Assembly: GCA_943323705.2 (NCBI GenBank)
Contig: CALPIT020000138.1
Coordinates: forward strand, 1-7,015
Direction: 5' to 3'
DNA from: Streptomyces griseus
Lineage (GTDB): Bacteria > Bacteroidota > Bacteroidia > Chitinophagales > Chitinophagaceae
DNA: 7,015 nt
Part shown: positions 5,159-7,015 of the stretch, in pieces
Layout of the letters: each line of letters starts with the position of its first letter
Numbering within the stretch: position 1 is the stretch's first letter
The notes under the pieces: generated by a model
Databases searched by the model: none
What the model was told of the DNA's origin: nothing
Seen by the model: only the letters and a program-made list of their open reading frames with translations
Program-made: the position numbers and the translations under genes

Positions 5159-6798
5159 TATACCAGCGCTTCTGTAAGTCCTGAGCTAATTTTTACACTT
5201 GAGAAATCCTTTGCTGCTCTTACAAAACCTACAAAAACAGGATGTGGATTTTCAACTGTACTTTTTAATTCGGGATGATATTGTACGCCAATGAAAAACG
5301 GATGATTTTTAAGTTCGACAATTTCCACTAAACCACTTTGTGGATTCTTACCACTGGTATGCATGCCTGCATTGATATAATCATCGATATACTTATTATT
5401 AAATTCCCAGCGATGGCGATGACGTTCGCTGATGGTTTCGGTTTGATAAATGCAATGAGCCAGACTTCCTTCTGCGATTTCGCAAGGATAAGCACCCAAT
5501 CTCATCGTTCCTCCTTTGCTGGTAACCGTTTTTTGTTCTTCCATTAAGTCGATAACTGGATGAGTAGTATTGATATCCATTTCAGTGGAGTGCGCATCTT
5601 TATATCCCAATACATTTCTTGCAAATTCGATCACAGCCATTTGCATTCCCAAACAAATCCCAAAGAATGGCAATTTATTTTCTCTGGCATATTTTACGGC
5701 TTCTATTTTACCTTCTACACCTCTTGAACCAAATCCAGGCGCAACCAATAAACCGTCCAAACCTTTTAATTGCGAATCAACATTATCAGCAGTGATATGT
5801 TCACTGTGAACATTTACAATTTGTACTTTACATTGATTGATAGCACCGGCATGTACAAAAGCCTCGAGAATTGATTTATAAGCATCTTGCAATTCAACAT
5901 ATTTTCCAATCAAACCGATGGTTACTTTGCTGGTTGGATTTTTATATTTGGCAAGAAAATCATTCCATTTACCTAACTCAGGAGCATTGAATTTTTCAAT
6001 ATGCAATTTCTTCATAACGATTACATCCAATCCTTCTTCCAGCATTTTTATAGGCACTTCATAAATAGTACTTGCGTCCATTGCCTCAATTACAGCCTCA
6101 GGCTTTACATTGCAAAATAATGCAATCTTTCTTTTGATTTCGGCATTAATTGGATGTTCGGTTCTGCAAACAATCACGTTAGGATGAACGCCTTCTTGAC
6201 TTAACATTCGAACACTATGTTGTGTTGGTTTTGTCTTAAGTTCTTTCGCTGCTTTTAAATAAGGAATCAAAGTCAGATGAACAACTATACAATCTTCTTC
6301 AGGTAATTCCCATTGAATTTGACGAACGGCTTCAACGAAAGGTAAACTTTCAATATCGCCAACGGTTCCTCCTAATTCTGTAATCACAATATCAAACTCG
6401 CCAGTAGTTCCCAGCAACATCATTCTGCGTTTAATCTCATCCGTTATATGCGGAACGACCTGTACCGTTTTTCCCAGATAATCACCTTCTCTTTCTTTAT
6501 TGATAACGGTCTGGTATATACGTCCAGTAGTTACATTATTTGCTTGCGAAGTGGGGATGTTTAAAAAGCGCTCATAGTGGCCTAAATCCAAATCTGTTTC
6601 AGCTCCATCATCTGTAACATAACATTCACCATGTTCGTAAGGATTTAATGTTCCCGGATCTACATTAATATAAGGATCAAATTTTTGAATGGTAACCTTC
6701 AAACCTCTTGCCTGCAATAGTTTAGCTAGAGATGCAGCAATAATACCCTTACCTAATGAAGAAGTTACACCACCGGTAACAAAAATGTATTTGGCCAT
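5158..6798 (-). CDS. pyrG: CTP synthase (glutamine-hydrolysing)
   Basis: Makes CTP from UTP, ATP and glutamine, the last step of pyrimidine nucleotide synthesis; a cytoplasmic tetramer that can form filaments. The protein has 546 residues, the normal full length. The N-terminal amidoligase domain (about 1-270) shows the P-loop-like GGVTSSLGKGI (9-19), QKFDPYINVDPGTLNPYEHG (38-57), DDGAETDLDLGHYERF (63-78) and ELGGTVGDIES (141-151). The C-terminal class I glutamine amidotransferase domain (about 292-535) shows APGFGSRG (353-360), GICLGMQMAVIE (380-391, nucleophile Cys382) and the His508/Glu510 pair in YHPE (507-510). The ATG at 6798 gives the standard MAKYIFVTGGV start. It has no Shine-Dalgarno; a T-rich heptamer array directly precedes the ATG on the coding strand. 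No GGGC-type reiterative initiation signal like that of Bacillus pyrG is visible. It is first in the leftward series. Confidence 0.98.
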   Translation of the reverse strand: MAKYIFVTGGVTSSLGKGIIAASLAKLLQARGLKVTIQKFDPYINVDPGTLNPYEHGECYVTDDGAETDLDLGHYERFLNIPTSQANNVTTGRIYQTVINKEREGDYLGKTVQVVPHITDEIKRRMMLLGTTGEFDIVITELGGTVGDIESLPFVEAVRQIQWELPEEDCIVVHLTLIPYLKAAKELKTKPTQHSVRMLSQEGVHPNVIVCRTEHPINAEIKRKIALFCNVKPEAVIEAMDASTIYEVPIKMLEEGLDVIVMKKLHIEKFNAPELGKWNDFLAKYKNPTSKVTIGLIGKYVELQDAYKSILEAFVHAGAINQCKVQIVNVHSEHITADNVDSQLKGLDGLLVAPGFGSRGVEGKIEAVKYARENKLPFFGICLGMQMAVIEFARNVLGYKDAHSTEMDINTTHPVIDLMEEQKTVTSKGGTMRLGAYPCEIAEGSLAHCIYQTETISERHRHRWEFNNKYIDDYINAGMHTSGKNPQSGLVEIVELKNHPFFIGVQYHPELKSTVENPHPVFVGFVRAAKDFSSVKISSGLTEALV

Positions 6799-6832
6799 AA
6801 AAAGTAAAAATTAAAAAGTAAAAATTAAAAAA
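6798..6832. repeat. Five-unit 7-bp tandem array (TAAAAAG/TAAAAAT) at the pyrG start codon
   Basis: Heptamers TAAAAAG, TAAAAAT, TAAAAAG, TAAAAAT, TAAAAAA in register; the first base (6798) pairs with the A of the pyrG ATG. In the pyrG mRNA the last 34 nt before the start would be almost entirely U with A and two C, leaving no room for a Shine-Dalgarno. Confidence 0.85.
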
Positions 6833-6987
6833 AGAATTACCAAAGCCCTTAAAGACTCAGTATTACTTTTGATTAATTTTATTGATTTTCTGACCGAAGA
6901 ATGAAAGGAATATCCTAGAGGTCGTGTAAAGATAGGATGATTTTTTTGGGTGCGAAAAAAAATGATGGAATTATTTGAAAAATATTT
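6833..6987. other. AT-rich upstream region of pyrG, no gene
   Basis: No credible coding frame. It should hold the pyrG promoter, but no full TAnnTTTG match is seen on the minus strand; the nearest is TATCTTTA (minus strand, 6934-6927), one base off, with no good -33 partner. A 6-bp inverted repeat ATCCTA/TAGGAT (6912-6917 and 6933-6938, 15-nt loop) overlaps this near-match. Confidence 0.4.
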
Positions 6988-7015
6988 AGCCCCCTCAATC
7001 CCCCAAAGGGGGACT
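6988..7015 (+). repeat. GC-rich palindromic repeat, copy 5
   Basis: AG, CCCCCTCAATCCCCC, AAA, GGGGG, ACT, ending at the last base of the window. Its flanking AGCCCCCT and AGGGGGACT are themselves an imperfect inverted repeat, which gives the element two nested pairing options. Whether it ends here or continues cannot be seen. Confidence 0.8.

Noticed and set aside
6912..6946. ATCCTA/TAGGAT hairpin followed by a T7 run as a plus-strand terminator
   Set aside because: Only 6 bp of stem with a 15-nt loop, and no plus-strand gene upstream; likely chance in AT-rich DNA.
6833..6987. Riboswitch or attenuator upstream of pyrG
   Set aside because: No recognisable riboswitch core, no terminator on the coding strand and no leader peptide; only AT-rich sequence.

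Overview
This is an AT-rich window (GC content looks to be in the high 30s per cent) carrying seven protein genes, all of which read like core chromosomal genes of a Bacteroidota bacterium, probably near Chitinophagaceae/Sphingobacteriia. The grounds are the style of the proteins (an acidic N-terminal leader on an RluD-type synthase, a peptide deformylase with an acidic insertion after motif I, a secreted protein of a Bacteroidota-like type), genes without Shine-Dalgarno sequences, TAnnTTTG promoter-like boxes, and intergenic DNA full of short-period repeats and CCCCC/GGGGG palindromes. Placement at family level is inference.

Layout. Base 2-1042 (+): 3' part of an RluD-family 23S rRNA pseudouridine synthase whose start lies left of the window. 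It converges on a leftward series of six genes, read right to left: pyrG (CTP synthase, 6798-5158), a SpoU/TrmH-family RNA 2'-O-methyltransferase (5114-4569), a UbiA-type prenyltransferase (4322-3423), ruvX/yqgF (3413-3000), def (peptide deformylase, 2777-2199) and a secreted protein of unknown function (2192-1251). Two close pairs are very likely co-transcribed: UbiA-ruvX (9 nt apart) and def-secreted protein (6 nt apart). pyrG to the methyltransferase is 43 nt. There is no tRNA, rRNA, CRISPR, insertion sequence, phage gene or defence system.

Functionally the cluster is translation and RNA maturation (rRNA pseudouridylation, N-terminal deformylation, RNA 2'-O-methylation, pre-16S processing by YqgF) plus nucleotide supply (CTP) and quinone or other prenyl-lipid synthesis. 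The genes look intact, with their key motifs present.

The unusual content lies between the genes. The gaps of more than about 100 bp (1043-1250, 2778-2999, 4323-4568, 6799-7015) are built largely from three kinds of repeat: tandem arrays with a period of exactly 7 bp but different unit sequences; related arrays of 8- and 9-bp period; and five copies of a GC-rich 26-28 bp palindrome in otherwise AT-rich DNA, two of them inside a 58-bp tandem duplication. Several repeats sit flush against stop codons, one supplies the last codons of the methyltransferase gene, and one abuts the pyrG start codon. I found no previously undescribed multi-gene system; the repeat architecture is the part most worth following up.
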